The translations under genes and the position numbers were made by a program. A stretch of DNA of 64,000 bases from Aptenodytes patagonicus (lineage: Eukaryota > Chordata > Aves > Sphenisciformes > Spheniscidae), in NCBI RefSeq assembly GCF_965638725.1, contig NC_134953.1:8889001-8953000 (forward strand), read 5' to 3'. Numbering within the stretch: the stretch's first letter is position 1; each line of letters begins with the position of its first letter. The notes under the pieces are model-generated. The model was not told where the DNA came from and searched no databases. It saw nothing but the letters and a program-made list of their open reading frames with translations. This document shows, one piece after another, positions 49,101 through 58,427 of the stretch.

Positions 49101-52100
49101 TAACATTCAGTATGGACTTTCCAAGGAAGACCTTGTAGATGGATTTCTCTTGGGGTTTTTCGGTCCTGAGTGAGAGTAAAGAGATTCATGACGACTACTG
49201 GTTTCTGAGAGTGAGGTCAACAGCTTAGATCAAGTCCCAGTTCTGCTTTGTGTTTACTTTAATGCTGACAAGCAAAATTTAGTCAGCTTTGAAAGTTGGT
49301 CCAGTATTCTAAAGGAAAGCATCCTGATTTTCCATTTGAAGGGATTACGATAGACGTTCAGGCATTTTGAAATGCACACCTAGCTAGCTGCTACTAATGC
49401 CAAGCATGGGCCCTGAGAGTCCCCTGCAGGATGACAGGAGGATCAGCTTTCCACAGGAAAAACAAAACACACCCATAAATGTATTGCTCAACAGCTCATG
49501 ACCTTTCAGTACAACTTTTAAGTTTTGGGAACAGCTAAGGTAAAATGAAACCCTGGCTCAAATTTAGGCTAGAGTTGTTTAAAGTGCATAATCCACCAAA
49601 ATGTTTGCATCTTGCTAGCGCATTCTGCTAGACTTGGACTCCCAGAGGCTTAATGTTTACGGCTGCTCTTCTTGTTTTGCTCAATCAAAAGAACATTCTT
49701 ACTACAATACATTTTGAAGGGTTGCTCAGTGAGCATCGCGCAAAGGAATCAGTTGAAGAAAGTTGCAAATAGGAAGGATGCAGAACTGCAAACTTACAGA
49801 CTATGAAAACAGTGTGCTGCTGTAAGTACCCAGCAAGGGTCAATGAGGCTGCCACCGCACAAGAAATGGTCGATGCCCCTTATGTTTTGGAAGATGCCAG
49901 CTACCCAAGGCTGAGACTCAACCTCTGCCTGGCTTCCACCAACAATCTTGAAGTACTTGCTGATGCTCCTTTGACCACATGCACGCCCTATGAGAGGAGA
50001 AATTTTGTTCAGATTTTCTTACAACTAAGCACCAACCTTGTGCTATTAAAAAAAACAAAACAAAAACCAGTTGTCTTGAAACTGTACTTACCACACTTCT
50101 CTATGTTGCAGGGTGTTTCTTGAATGGTGAATCCCTTTCTGGTGTAACACCAGGGCCTGTTCCTTCCATTCGGGTTTCTAGAAGATAAAGGAAGTGTTCT
50201 TTTCTTAAAGACTTAAGGTATCTTGGAATTCTAACTGTTCTGAACAGGCCAAAAGTGTTCTGTTGCAACATATACCAGAGAAAATAATTAACTACTGACT
50301 ATTACTGTTGCATACTGGGAATTTTGCAGTACGATCAGCTTCAGTGGTGAGAACTCTAAACACTTCAGAGTCACATACCAAATATTTTTATTCAAAATTC
50401 ATCTCCATAATATTCTGGCTTGGTTTGTATTTTTTTTTTTTTTTTTTTAAAAAGCATGTGCCATCACTTGAGGCACTTATGGGGCTGTGACAATAGGAGG
50501 CATCCCAGGAAGAGTGATGCTTTTCTTACCTGCAATAGTTGTGTTTGCCCAGTCCAAGCTGCAAAGCATTCTTCAAGTGAGCATGGTAATGACCCCTCCC
50601 GACTAATGAGGGAAGGTCCCATAGCAGACATTTGTCTTCTGTTGCAACTCCTCTGTAGTCCTCCCCATTGTCAGTATAGCATACGCTCTCAGTGTCTGAG
50701 AAAAATAAATATTTTGTTAGCAGTGTGTTCTTGTTTATAGCCGTTCTGAGACAGAAATAATCTGTATGGATCCTTCTAATGAGAAAAAAGTTCATGCATT
50801 ACACTTGAAAACAGATGATGCAAGATCTGGACTGATTATATATTCTTACTAAATTTGTTCTATATGAATTTTGAGCATCAAGTGTCTTATGCTTTAAAGC
50901 ATGCCTATTGCTTCTTTAATAGCTTCAGTGTACTTCACAATATAATCAGTTCTTCTGCTTCTGAACACTTCCAAACAAGTTCACTTTTTTCCCCTCCAAA
51001 CTAAAACATTTATGAGGAGGTAGGCAATATTAGTGAGGCAGGGACAAAAAAAAAAAAATCAGAGATCCCGATTTTGCACCAATATTTAGCTGTTTCTCCT
51101 CACTTAAGTCTGTAGTATAAAGCGCTACAGGATATCCAGTCATGTGCTTATGGGTAATACTTTCACTTGGCATTTCATATTAATGATTTACCTATCTTTT
51201 TAGATCTTTTCAATCAATGTAGTTAGTATTAAGGAAGATAGATACTCTACCTAGTTCACAGTGAGTCCCACTGTATCCTTCTGGGCATATGCAACGATTA
51301 ATTCCGCTAAAGAGGTAATAGGTAATGCAGGTTCCTCCATTCAAACAATGGCATTCTGCAAGTAAAAGACATCACTAATTAAGAGGCAAAGCATTTGAAT
51401 GGTGAAGTGAAATGTAGCTGCAAACTTAAGTTTTAGGTGTTTAAGTATCATTAAGAGTCTTTCTTCTTGTATGAAGATGTAAGTGCAGGTTACCAAGTTC
51501 TTTTTAGGTTCAAGTAGAACAGGCAGATATTTACCCTTGTGATGTGATCTGTGTTTAACTGGCAGCTTGTGGTGCTTCCTGCTATAAACCTAAGGGAAAA
51601 GAAAAAAGGATTTTAAGCAAAGTTTCTTTTGTGTGGTGTGATTACCTTTTATGGGCCCAAGCTCTGTTCCCTACTGCATACCTTCAACAGTTTAGTTTTT
51701 TGTATGTAGTTAACCAGCTGAACCTGCTCTGTGGAATCTGGATGTGAATGATAAGTGGAACTCTACTTGAGCAAAAGCAGAATGGGGAATAAAAACAAAC
51801 CAACCCAAACCCAAACACGCACCCCACACAAAAAAACCTCAGGAGAACTCCACCAATCTGGTCCACTGCATCAGGTCAACATTGCAGTTATTTTTGCTAT
51901 AAGGACCTAAGCAGCTCTCAATGGTCAGTGTCCCTAAAACAGGGAAGGGAACTTCTCCCTCTCCACCTCTCAGCCACTAAGCAGTGCAGTAAAGATGCAG
52001 TATTCCCCAGCTGCCTCTGTCATTTTGATGACCTTGGTGCTTCACATTTGGGCCATGGAATAAAAGCCAGTACATTTATACAACAATAGATTCTTGCCCT

Positions 52101-52786
52101 GTACTTCAGGTCCTGCCTCTGCTTTGCAGGCTGGATATTTCTTTCTCCATGGAGTTAAATAAGATTTGGCTTTATGTATACTTTTCCCAGAGGTCAAGTG
52201 GGCTTGCCTGAGCTAAAACAAGTAATGGTAACAATATAATTCCGTAATGTTGGTGAATGGCTCTGCTGATAGATACCAACTATCATATGAATTGATAGTC
52301 AAAAATATTCAAATTCATATCTGTTGCTCGTTTTTTAGCATCACACTTTCAAGTAGGGGAGGTGGAAATTTAGTTAAGGCCCAATATCCACCTCCATCAA
52401 AGACCAATGAGCTCTTAGTACTCAGTGTCCAGGTCTAAATTACATTAAGAGAAAAATAGAAAAGCTAGATTTCTGGATGATTGCACGATGGCTTCACTAT
52501 TTGAATGCTAGCAGACATCTTAGGGTGGAGCAGAATCAGAAGAAAAACCTAAGGGTTCAAAAACAGGTTTCTTGGAGGTATATGTGCAGCAGATGTATGT
52601 GTACATGCAAAGGGAGCAAAGAGGAGAATTCAAGTCAAAAGCTTACTACACTGTCCAAAGCAGAAGTACAATCAAACCCAGAAGTGGTTCCAAGTGAACC
52701 TCCCCACCATTAATTTCAAAACTTACAGAATCTAGTCCCATGACAAGTGTGCCCAGAGTTACTGTGAGGAAGATGAGTAACTTCAT
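45939..52786 (-). CDS. PLAU: Urokinase-type plasminogen activator (serine protease), ten coding exons
   Basis: Secreted protease that cleaves plasminogen to plasmin in extracellular fibrinolysis and matrix remodelling. Coding exons, in order: 52727-52786, 51535-51589, 51251-51355, 50530-50695, 50092-50177, 49798-49987, 49011-49165, 47714-47854, 47004-47152, 45939-46133. They join in frame with GT-AG introns to 433 codons plus stop (human PLAU is 431). Domains: signal peptide about 1-19; basic His-rich stretch 21-38; EGF 40-71 with six Cys spaced exactly as in human; kringle 79-157 (six Cys); linker; protease from Ile172 after the Lys171 activation site (FK|IVGG). Catalytic triad His216, Asp271, Ser372; S1-pocket Asp366 gives trypsin-like specificity; Cys161 and Cys295 match the interchain disulfide pair. 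One N-glycosylation sequon, Asn241. The linker between the last kringle Cys and Cys161 is only 3 residues. No stop or frameshift seen. Confidence 0.97.
47004..47152 (-). CDS. PLAU: PLAU exon 10
   Basis: 149 nt, acceptor TTTGCAG at 47153-47159, donor GTAAAA from 47003. Encodes [14 protein letters not shown] through DNMVCAGDP and ends TDACK. Asp366 here is the S1-pocket residue. Its first codon is completed by the last T of exon 9, and it ends in phase 0. Confidence 0.95.
47714..47854 (-). CDS. PLAU: PLAU exon 9
   Basis: 141 nt, acceptor TTCTTAG, donor GTAAGT. Encodes [13 protein letters not shown], then VRTVCLPE with Cys295, the expected partner of linker Cys161, and [11 protein letters not shown]. 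Confidence 0.95.
49011..49165 (-). CDS. PLAU: PLAU exon 8 (catalytic Asp)
   Basis: 155 nt, acceptor CACTCAG, donor GTAAGT. Encodes [15 protein letters not shown], including the NVT sequon at Asn241, and ends GGNENDI, carrying catalytic Asp271. The split Ala codon is completed by exon 9. Confidence 0.95.
49798..49987 (-). CDS. PLAU: PLAU exon 7 (activation site, catalytic His)
   Basis: 190 nt, acceptor CTCATAG, donor GTAAGT. Starts RACGQRS with linker Cys161, then KYFK|IVGG, the activation cleavage, and ends with [11 protein letters not shown], where His216 is catalytic. The human counterpart begins with about 13 extra linker residues that are missing here. Confidence 0.95.
50092..50177 (-). 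CDS. PLAU: PLAU exon 6 (second half of kringle)
   Basis: 86 nt, acceptor CTTCTAG, donor GTAAGT. Encodes [15 protein letters not shown] and ends CNIEKC, with the last three kringle cysteines at 139, 152 and 157. Confidence 0.95.
50530..50695 (-). CDS. PLAU: PLAU exon 5 (first half of kringle)
   Basis: 166 nt, acceptor TTCTCAG, donor GTAAGA. Encodes [16 protein letters not shown] through [13 protein letters not shown]. The [12 protein letters not shown] block is the same as in mammalian PLAU. Confidence 0.95.
51251..51355 (-). CDS. PLAU: PLAU exon 4 (EGF domain)
   Basis: 105 nt, acceptor CTTGCAG, donor GTAGAG. Encodes [10 protein letters not shown], then the receptor-binding loop [11 protein letters not shown], then [14 protein letters not shown]. 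Cys spacing is identical to the human domain, but several receptor-contact residues differ. Confidence 0.95.
51535..51589 (-). CDS. PLAU: PLAU exon 3 (basic N-terminal segment)
   Basis: 55 nt, acceptor CCCTTAG, donor GTAAAT. Encodes [18 protein letters not shown], the mature N-terminus ahead of the EGF domain. It is longer and far more basic than the corresponding human segment. Confidence 0.93.
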
Positions 52787-52822
52787 GTTGTCAATTAACT
52801 TCTCGCTTCGTTCCTCTTCTAT
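52727..52822 (-). CDS. PLAU: PLAU exon 2 (start codon, signal peptide)
   Basis: Acceptor AATACAG just above 52822; 36 nt of 5' UTR, then ATG at 52784-52786. Encodes [20 protein letters not shown], a typical signal peptide, with donor GTAAGT in phase 0. No in-frame upstream ATG lies inside the exon before this start; the frame beyond the acceptor is intronic. Confidence 0.93.
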
Positions 52823-54386
52823 CTGTATTATTTTGACTCTAAAAATAAAAGAGGAACTTAGTGTCATGTAGCTTGCAGCATCAGCTTTCTCGTTTCTATT
52901 GTCTTCAGTTGGTTTCAGAATAAGTCACAACACAATTGACAAAAGAATTAAGCATTGACTTGCTGTGGAATATCTGCTTATTATTTCCATGAATTAAATT
53001 AGAGGTTATTGTTTGAAGCTTTTTTGGTCCATTTAGCAATACAACCAGATTTTTTTTAGAGTTTAAATGAGGCAGAGAAAGGGAAATTGGAAAAATCCAT
53101 ACTTGGTTTCTGCAGTGTGGGCTAACACAGAAATTGGGACATGTATTTAGTTGCTGTCCAGCTGTTTGTACCTATTTAACTGAGTATTACTACCTCACAA
53201 CAACAGCACTGAACATCCACATTTAGGGTATGAAAGGGAAAGCTCCTTTTTTTTCATTTCCTCTATAGCTGCTGACTGCATCTTGTTGATGCTAGGCACT
53301 TACATAAGCCTGGCCACTTCACTGAGTGCCTCTGACCACTGCAAACTCTTGAAAGGCTGGTTGTGATGTTACCTCACTTATTTACAGTATTAGAGAGGCT
53401 TAGAACATATTCTGTCTTGATTTCTTATATGCAGCTGGATCTGGCAGCCAAGCATGCATAGCAATCTTCCCAAGAGTGACTGCTAAAAAACTAGCTTTTA
53501 AAAACGATGGGGGAAGAGAGCTATAAGGTACCAATATGTCTTTTTTTTTTTAAATTGCAATGCAAGTCATGGATTGTTTTTTTTTTTAAAGTGCCCTCAG
53601 TTCTAGAAAACTGGACAACTTTGTTTTTTAAAAGATTCCATGGGAATCTTAGTTATATTTACATCGGCAAGCAGTGCAATGCAGTAGGAGAAGGTATGCA
53701 GAACTTGAGTTGGTGCTGAAGACCCGCTCCGCATTGTATCTGCTTCAGAGGTTTCTACACTGGACTAGTTCTAGTTTGGTCCTGCAGACTGAATGCCTGC
53801 TGATATTTGGAGTGCATCTTCCAGTTCGCTTTTATTCAGAAGAAATGCAGTGCAAGTACTCTAAAGCCATTCGGTGGTGTGAACAAAAACTCAGGGAATA
53901 GAGAAGGTCACTGGATTCATTTGAAAACAAGCTGACATGATCCAAAGCAAAATGCTCATGTAGATGCACCCTTCGCTTGTAAGCAGGTTTCATAATGCAA
54001 GAAAGCAAATCATGCCTCGGGTACTTGGACATGCACACTTTTCAGATTCAGTTGTGATTTCAGCAGATATACTTTCCCTTAAACATTATTCATATTAAGG
54101 TAATTATTTTTAGCATATTTGGCAGCTGTGCAGGTAGTTTGCCATTTGTTACCATAATTAGTTTCTCAGGCCCAACCTTAGCATCACAGATAGCAGCACT
54201 GCCGATTTCTTGCAAAAACTATGATACCCTGTAGGGCGTAGAACAGATCTTCCCCACCGCTGAAACACCGCGTGACATGAGATCTTATTTGTTTTAATTT
54301 AAAGAGCAACCGCTTAATCCTGTTCAACTCACACCCGGCGTTTTCGCCCTTAAATCCTAATTCGGTTTTAAGGGCACGGCACTTAC
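52823..54386 (-). other. PLAU: PLAU intron 1
   Basis: 1.56 kb between noncoding exon 1 and the start-codon exon. Minus strand begins GTAAGTGCCG and ends AATACAG. Apart from T-rich runs near 53539 and 53577 it holds unique sequence; no mobile element was recognised. Confidence 0.7.
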
Positions 54387-54462
54387 CAGCGCAGGAGCCC
54401 CGCGGAACGGCCGCTGTCCGTGCCGGGCGGGCGCAGGGGGAGGCTGCGGCGGCGGCGGCGCT
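54387..54462 (-). other. PLAU: PLAU noncoding exon 1 (inferred)
   Basis: A strong donor, CTG|GTAAGTGCC, ends at 54387 on the minus strand inside the CpG island. The 5' end is inferred at about 30 bp from the TATA-like motif at 54490-54495. A noncoding first exon of this size matches the mammalian PLAU structure. It needs transcript evidence. Confidence 0.6.
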
Positions 54463-54489
54463 GCTGGCGGTGGGGCGCCGGGCGGGCGC

Positions 54490-54495
54490 TATAAA
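54490..54495 (+). promoter_or_regulatory. TATA element in the CpG island
   Basis: The plus strand reads TATAAA followed by GG, a canonical box; the minus strand reads TTTATA. TBP can act in either direction. PLAU lies on the minus strand, so this could be its TATA box in reverse form, the box of a divergent plus-strand transcript, or both. Confidence 0.45.
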
Positions 54496-54502
54496 GGCCG
54501 AG

Positions 54503-54534
54503 CCGGGGCGGTACCGCCGCCGCTACCGCCCCGG
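54503..54534. repeat. 11 bp-arm GC-rich inverted repeat at the promoter
   Basis: CCGGGGCGGTA (54503-54513) and TACCGCCCCGG (54524-54534) are exact reverse complements around a 10-nt CCGCCGCCGC loop. Each arm contains a GC box. Confidence 0.85.
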
Positions 54535-54553
54535 GGCGGGTCCGCGCCCGCTT

Positions 54554-54576
54554 CCCCCCCCCCCCCCCCCCCCCCC
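54554..54576. repeat. Homopolymer run of 23 C
   Basis: C23 on the plus strand, G23 on the PLAU sense strand, about 90-115 bp upstream of the inferred transcription start. The true length may vary between individuals or be misassembled. Confidence 0.85.
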
Positions 54577-54630
54577 GGGACCTGCAAACGCCTCGGCGCT
54601 TGCCTCGCTGCAGAGGAAAAGCTGCTGGAG

Positions 54631-54637
54631 TGACTCA
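54631..54637. promoter_or_regulatory. AP-1 site upstream of PLAU
   Basis: TGACTCA, the exact AP-1/TRE consensus, 12 bp from an AGGAAA ETS-type core at 54614-54619. A similar PEA3/AP-1 pairing drives inducible PLAU expression in mammals, although at a more distal enhancer. Confidence 0.5.
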
Positions 54638-55102
54638 AGGGGGGACATGTTAAACGCCGCTTTGTGGTTTCGGGGGGTGGGGGGAGTACGGTCCGGGCGA
54701 AGAAACAGCTTTGTTCGGAGTTGGGTTTCTGTGAGGGGCTCCTTGGCCTCCCCGCGGCAGTCGGCAATTTCTTAAGAGGCATTTAAATAAAACCGAAAGA
54801 GAAATGTGAGTGACAGCTGTGGGACGAACGACTTGTGCTGAAACGTGCCTAGAGATTTGAAGAAGCGTGGTGTATTTTATTCATACGGTGCTACCCATAA
54901 TGAGAGAAGCACAAATAATATAGTAATTAGTAGAGAATTAAATTGATTCAGGTGTGGGTTAAACACAGCCCACTGGGAGGGGGTGTTGGGCCAGAACGTG
55001 TGCTTGAGGCACTGAATGTGTTTTCAGAGAGCTGCCTCCAGAAACACAGGACATTTTGGGGGAGCAGGGAGCATTTCTCATGCCAGCTGGAACCTATTGG
55101 GT

Positions 55103-55900
55103 GCGTATGAACCTCATGAGGTTCAACAAGGCCAAGTGCAGGGTCCTGCACCTGGGTTGGGGCAGCCCCCAGTATCAATACAGGCTGGGGGATGAAGGGA
55201 TGGAGAGCAGCCCTGCCGAGAAGGACTTGGGGGTACTGGTGGGTGAAAAGCTGGACATGAGCCAGCAATGTGCGCTCGCAGCCCCAAAGGCCAATCGTAT
55301 CCTGGGCTGCATCCAAAGCAGCGTGGCCAGCAGGTCGAGGGAGGGGATTCTGCCCCTCTCCTCTGCTCTGGTGAGACCCCACCTGCAGTACTGCGTCCAG
55401 CTCTGGAGCCCTCAGCATAAGAAAGACACGGACCTGTTGGAGCGGGTCCAGAAGAGGGCCAGGAAAACGATCAGGGGGATGGAACGCCTCTCCTCTGAAG
55501 AAAGGCTGAGAGAGTTGGGGTTGTTCAGCCTGGAGAAGAGAAGGCTTTGGGGAGACCTTCTTGCAGCCTATCAGTACTTAAAGGGGGCTTACAAGAAAGA
55601 TGGGGACAAACTTTTTAGCAGGGCCTGTTGCGACAGGACAAGGGGGAATGGCTTTAAACTAAAGGGGGGTAGATTTAGACTAGATGTAAGGAAGAAATTT
55701 TTTACGCTGAGGGTGGTGAAACACTGGCCCAGGTTGCCCAGAGAGGTGGTGGATGCCCCATCCCTGGAAACATTCCAGGTCAGGTTGGACGGGGCTCTGA
55801 GCAACCTGATCTAGTTGAAGATGTCCCTGCCCATGGCAGGGGGGTTGGACTAGATGACCTTTAGAGGTCCCTTCCAACCCAAACTATTTTAGGATTCTGT
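55103..55900 (+). mobile_element. CR1 LINE fragment, copy 1
   Basis: A 5'-truncated CR1 on the plus strand. Its frame, open to a stop at 55812-55814, encodes the C-terminal part of ORF2 after the reverse transcriptase core: [73 protein letters not shown], ending in SNLI. The 3' UTR has the CR1-type hairpin region (GGGGGGTTGGACTAGATGACC) and ends AGGATTCTGTTAGGA. The upstream ATG at 55056 is outside the element, so the 252-codon frame is fortuitously extended. About 97% identical to copy 2. Confidence 0.93.
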
Positions 55901-56085
55901 TAGGACACAGGGCTCACAGCGGGGGCTAAACGCATCTTCTCCAAAGCTACTCACAGCTTCCTTACCCCTAAGCAATCTTCTCTGGAGCAGAAGTTTAGTC
56001 ACAGTTTCCCCCTAATTTCTGTCTTCCAAAGAAATATTCAAAGTGGGGTCATTTCATAAGATGTGAACTGATAGACATCTGTCTA
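55901..56085 (+). repeat. Non-CR1 flank shared with copy 2
   Basis: After the CR1 end, about 185 bp of sequence not recognisable as CR1 is repeated at 59855-60039, with no mismatch that I can see before 56081. It ends near TAGACATCTGTCT. See the corresponding finding. Confidence 0.9.
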
Positions 56086-58427
56086 AGCATGCAGGCCCAG
56101 CAAAACAGATAGTCTTTCCTAGCCCAGTCAAACGTGATTTTTCACATTATGCTGTGATATTGTAGCAATGCAGTGACTGACAGCAAACCAGCACATAGTC
56201 CTTGTGGGTATATTCATAGGTTTTAGCTTCAGATAGTGCAGGTGACTAAGCTGAGGCAGGTCTCCATAGGCTGTGTAGCTGATGAAGAGCAGTTCCTTCA
56301 GAGGCCAGGTCAGAGCAGGAGTTGACCTGAATTTCCATCAAGAGGAATGTTTTCATAACTGGACAATTCAGAGCTTAAGGAGACCACCTTTCTATGTTTG
56401 ACATCTAACTTCACTGGTATGAGTATGGGTTAGCTTTCTTCTTCCCTCCCCACCTTCTATTTGTGTTAAGTCTACGATATAAGCATACCTTTATTTGGGT
56501 ACTGGCCACTTACATTCTCTATTCCTTTCTGTTCAGATCTTCAAGCTCACGTCAGAACAGACCTCATGTGTGCCGAAAGCACGCTGAATTCACTTCACTG
56601 AATGGCAGGAACTGAGTCAAGAGAAACAGCTCAGGCTGGAAGTCTGAAAATGAACATAGGTAAGGAACAAATCTTTCTGAATTTCAGGAGAGCAATTTTT
56701 CTCTCTCTCTGTGGTGACTGAATATATCAACATCATAAGCAATTACATCCTCTAAGAAACAGGACAGAAAACATCAAGGAAGGTAGAATCCCCATGGCAC
56801 TCTTCACTTTAGAGGAGTGGCTGTGGAGTAAACTTATAAATAAATAATATATTGGGGGGGGGGGGATAATCCAGATTTTAAAAGCAGTCTGGAACATTTA
56901 CTCACTTAATGAATTTTAATCCGCCAACCAACCTTACACATAATAAATGAAGAAATAGGTCATGGTTTGATTCAGCAGGGAGAGCAGGGAAGGGACAAGG
57001 TGCTGGGAAGAGGAGGGCTCCTTGGGGCTGGACAGCTCCTCTCCTTCCTCCTCCATGCACCCAAAGAAGAGGTGCTAGGCCTTGGTGGCTTCCTCAAATT
57101 CTCTTTCTGGAAAACAAGTCAACCCTAGAGCATCTGGGTTTCCTCTTTCACATTTGTTATTCCCTGAGAAGTGCCGTAGAAGCATGAGCAATGGTCTTCT
57201 CCCTGAACCTTTGACCAAGCTGTGTAGATGTCCCCTGTTCCTCATTTTCCCCCTAAAACCTGAAGGTTCATACTTGTTTCCCAGGTCCAAAAGCCAAAAA
57301 CTTTTGTTGTCTTCACTCTGGCACAAGATACAGCAAGATTCAAAACTCCCTTTTTCTACCATTTGTCATATACTTAGGTTTTACTGAAATACTATATTAC
57401 TTTCTTCTCAATGATAAAATATATCTAAAAGGCCACCGGGAGAAGTGACCTGGGCTGTGGTGCCGCTTTGTTTCAATTGGACTGGTAAGTTACTGATCAG
57501 AAACTCTGCCATGTTTGCAGTACCGCTTTAGTGCCATCAGATTCCTTTGGTCCGAATATTTGCACCTAGATAGGTGAATGAGTTATAGTTGAATGATTGA
57601 ACTGAAACTATGGTTTAGCAGAGAGATACCCAAGCTAGCTGCAAATGAGTTTGCTTTGGTACTGCAAGTAATCTCACAGCAAACAAGGCCGCATGGTCGT
57701 TATGCGCATTAAGTGACTCTTAGGGAAGCAGAAATGGATGAGATAATTTCCAGTGCCTGAGTTCACTGAGCTGGCTGATGGCTGGCCCAACAAGATCTGA
57801 AGTGAGGTTGCAGCTGAAATAAACCCTTTGACCCTTGTTATGTGCCCTGCCTTAAGGCAGAGACCTTGGAAAATCTGTAGCCTGGCAGTTCTGGTAAGAC
57901 CTCCACCTAACCTCAAAGCTGGACCTGCCTGCACAGGTAGGAAATGCACAGACCCAGGGAGTGGGAGGGGTGAAACAGGACCAGTTCTGCTACTAAGGGA
58001 CTTTCGATAGCTTCAGGGTCAGGATTTGTTCATTACTGCATGTCTCGAGAGTTTAGAAGGGCCCTGTTACAAGTCATGTTCTCTCTCCAGAATAAGGTCG
58101 TGATAGGACAGAGGAAAAGAAGGTCTTTATAACTCAAAATCAAAGTTGTTTGGGAAGAACAGTGAACAAAATGAAACGCCTACTGAAAGACTCTCAGTGG
58201 AACCCACGTGCCCAGTAGATACTGATTAATGACAAGCCATGGGGCTTAAGAGAGAAACTCTTGTACAGACCCATGAACAAGTTTTGTATTTTGAGAGACA
58301 CTTTCTGCTTTCCACTGTTTAATCCTTTTTCCTTACACATGTCTGTGGTGTCATCACTTTGGTCTCTTATCTGAATTTGGCAGAGGTGTGGGCAGGATGG
58401 AAGGGGGGAAGACTTCTGAAGAAAAGA
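56086..58427. other. Unique DNA between CR1 copies
   Basis: Contains a G12 run at 56854-56865 and otherwise unremarkable AT-rich sequence. Short open frames near 57075-57390 on both strands overlap each other and have no known domain. Confidence 0.5.
56854..56865. repeat. Homopolymer run of 12 G
   Basis: Twelve consecutive G on the plus strand after TATATT. Confidence 0.9.

Larger units (their letters stand above)
54463..54640 (-). promoter_or_regulatory. PLAU: PLAU core promoter and CpG island
   Basis: Very GC-rich with GC boxes (for example GGGGCGGG at 54533-54540). In minus sense a TTTATAG motif lies at 54490-54495, an 11 bp-arm inverted repeat at 54503-54534, a 23-base G run at 54554-54576, and a TGACTCA AP-1 site at 54631-54637 close to an AGGAAA ETS core (54614-54619). 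AP-1 and PEA3/ETS sites are the known inducible elements of mammalian PLAU; here they would sit about 150-175 bp from the start. Confidence 0.65.

Noticed and set aside
55056..55814. 252-codon protein-coding gene
   Set aside because: The frame is the C-terminal part of CR1 ORF2 with a chance upstream ATG outside the element.
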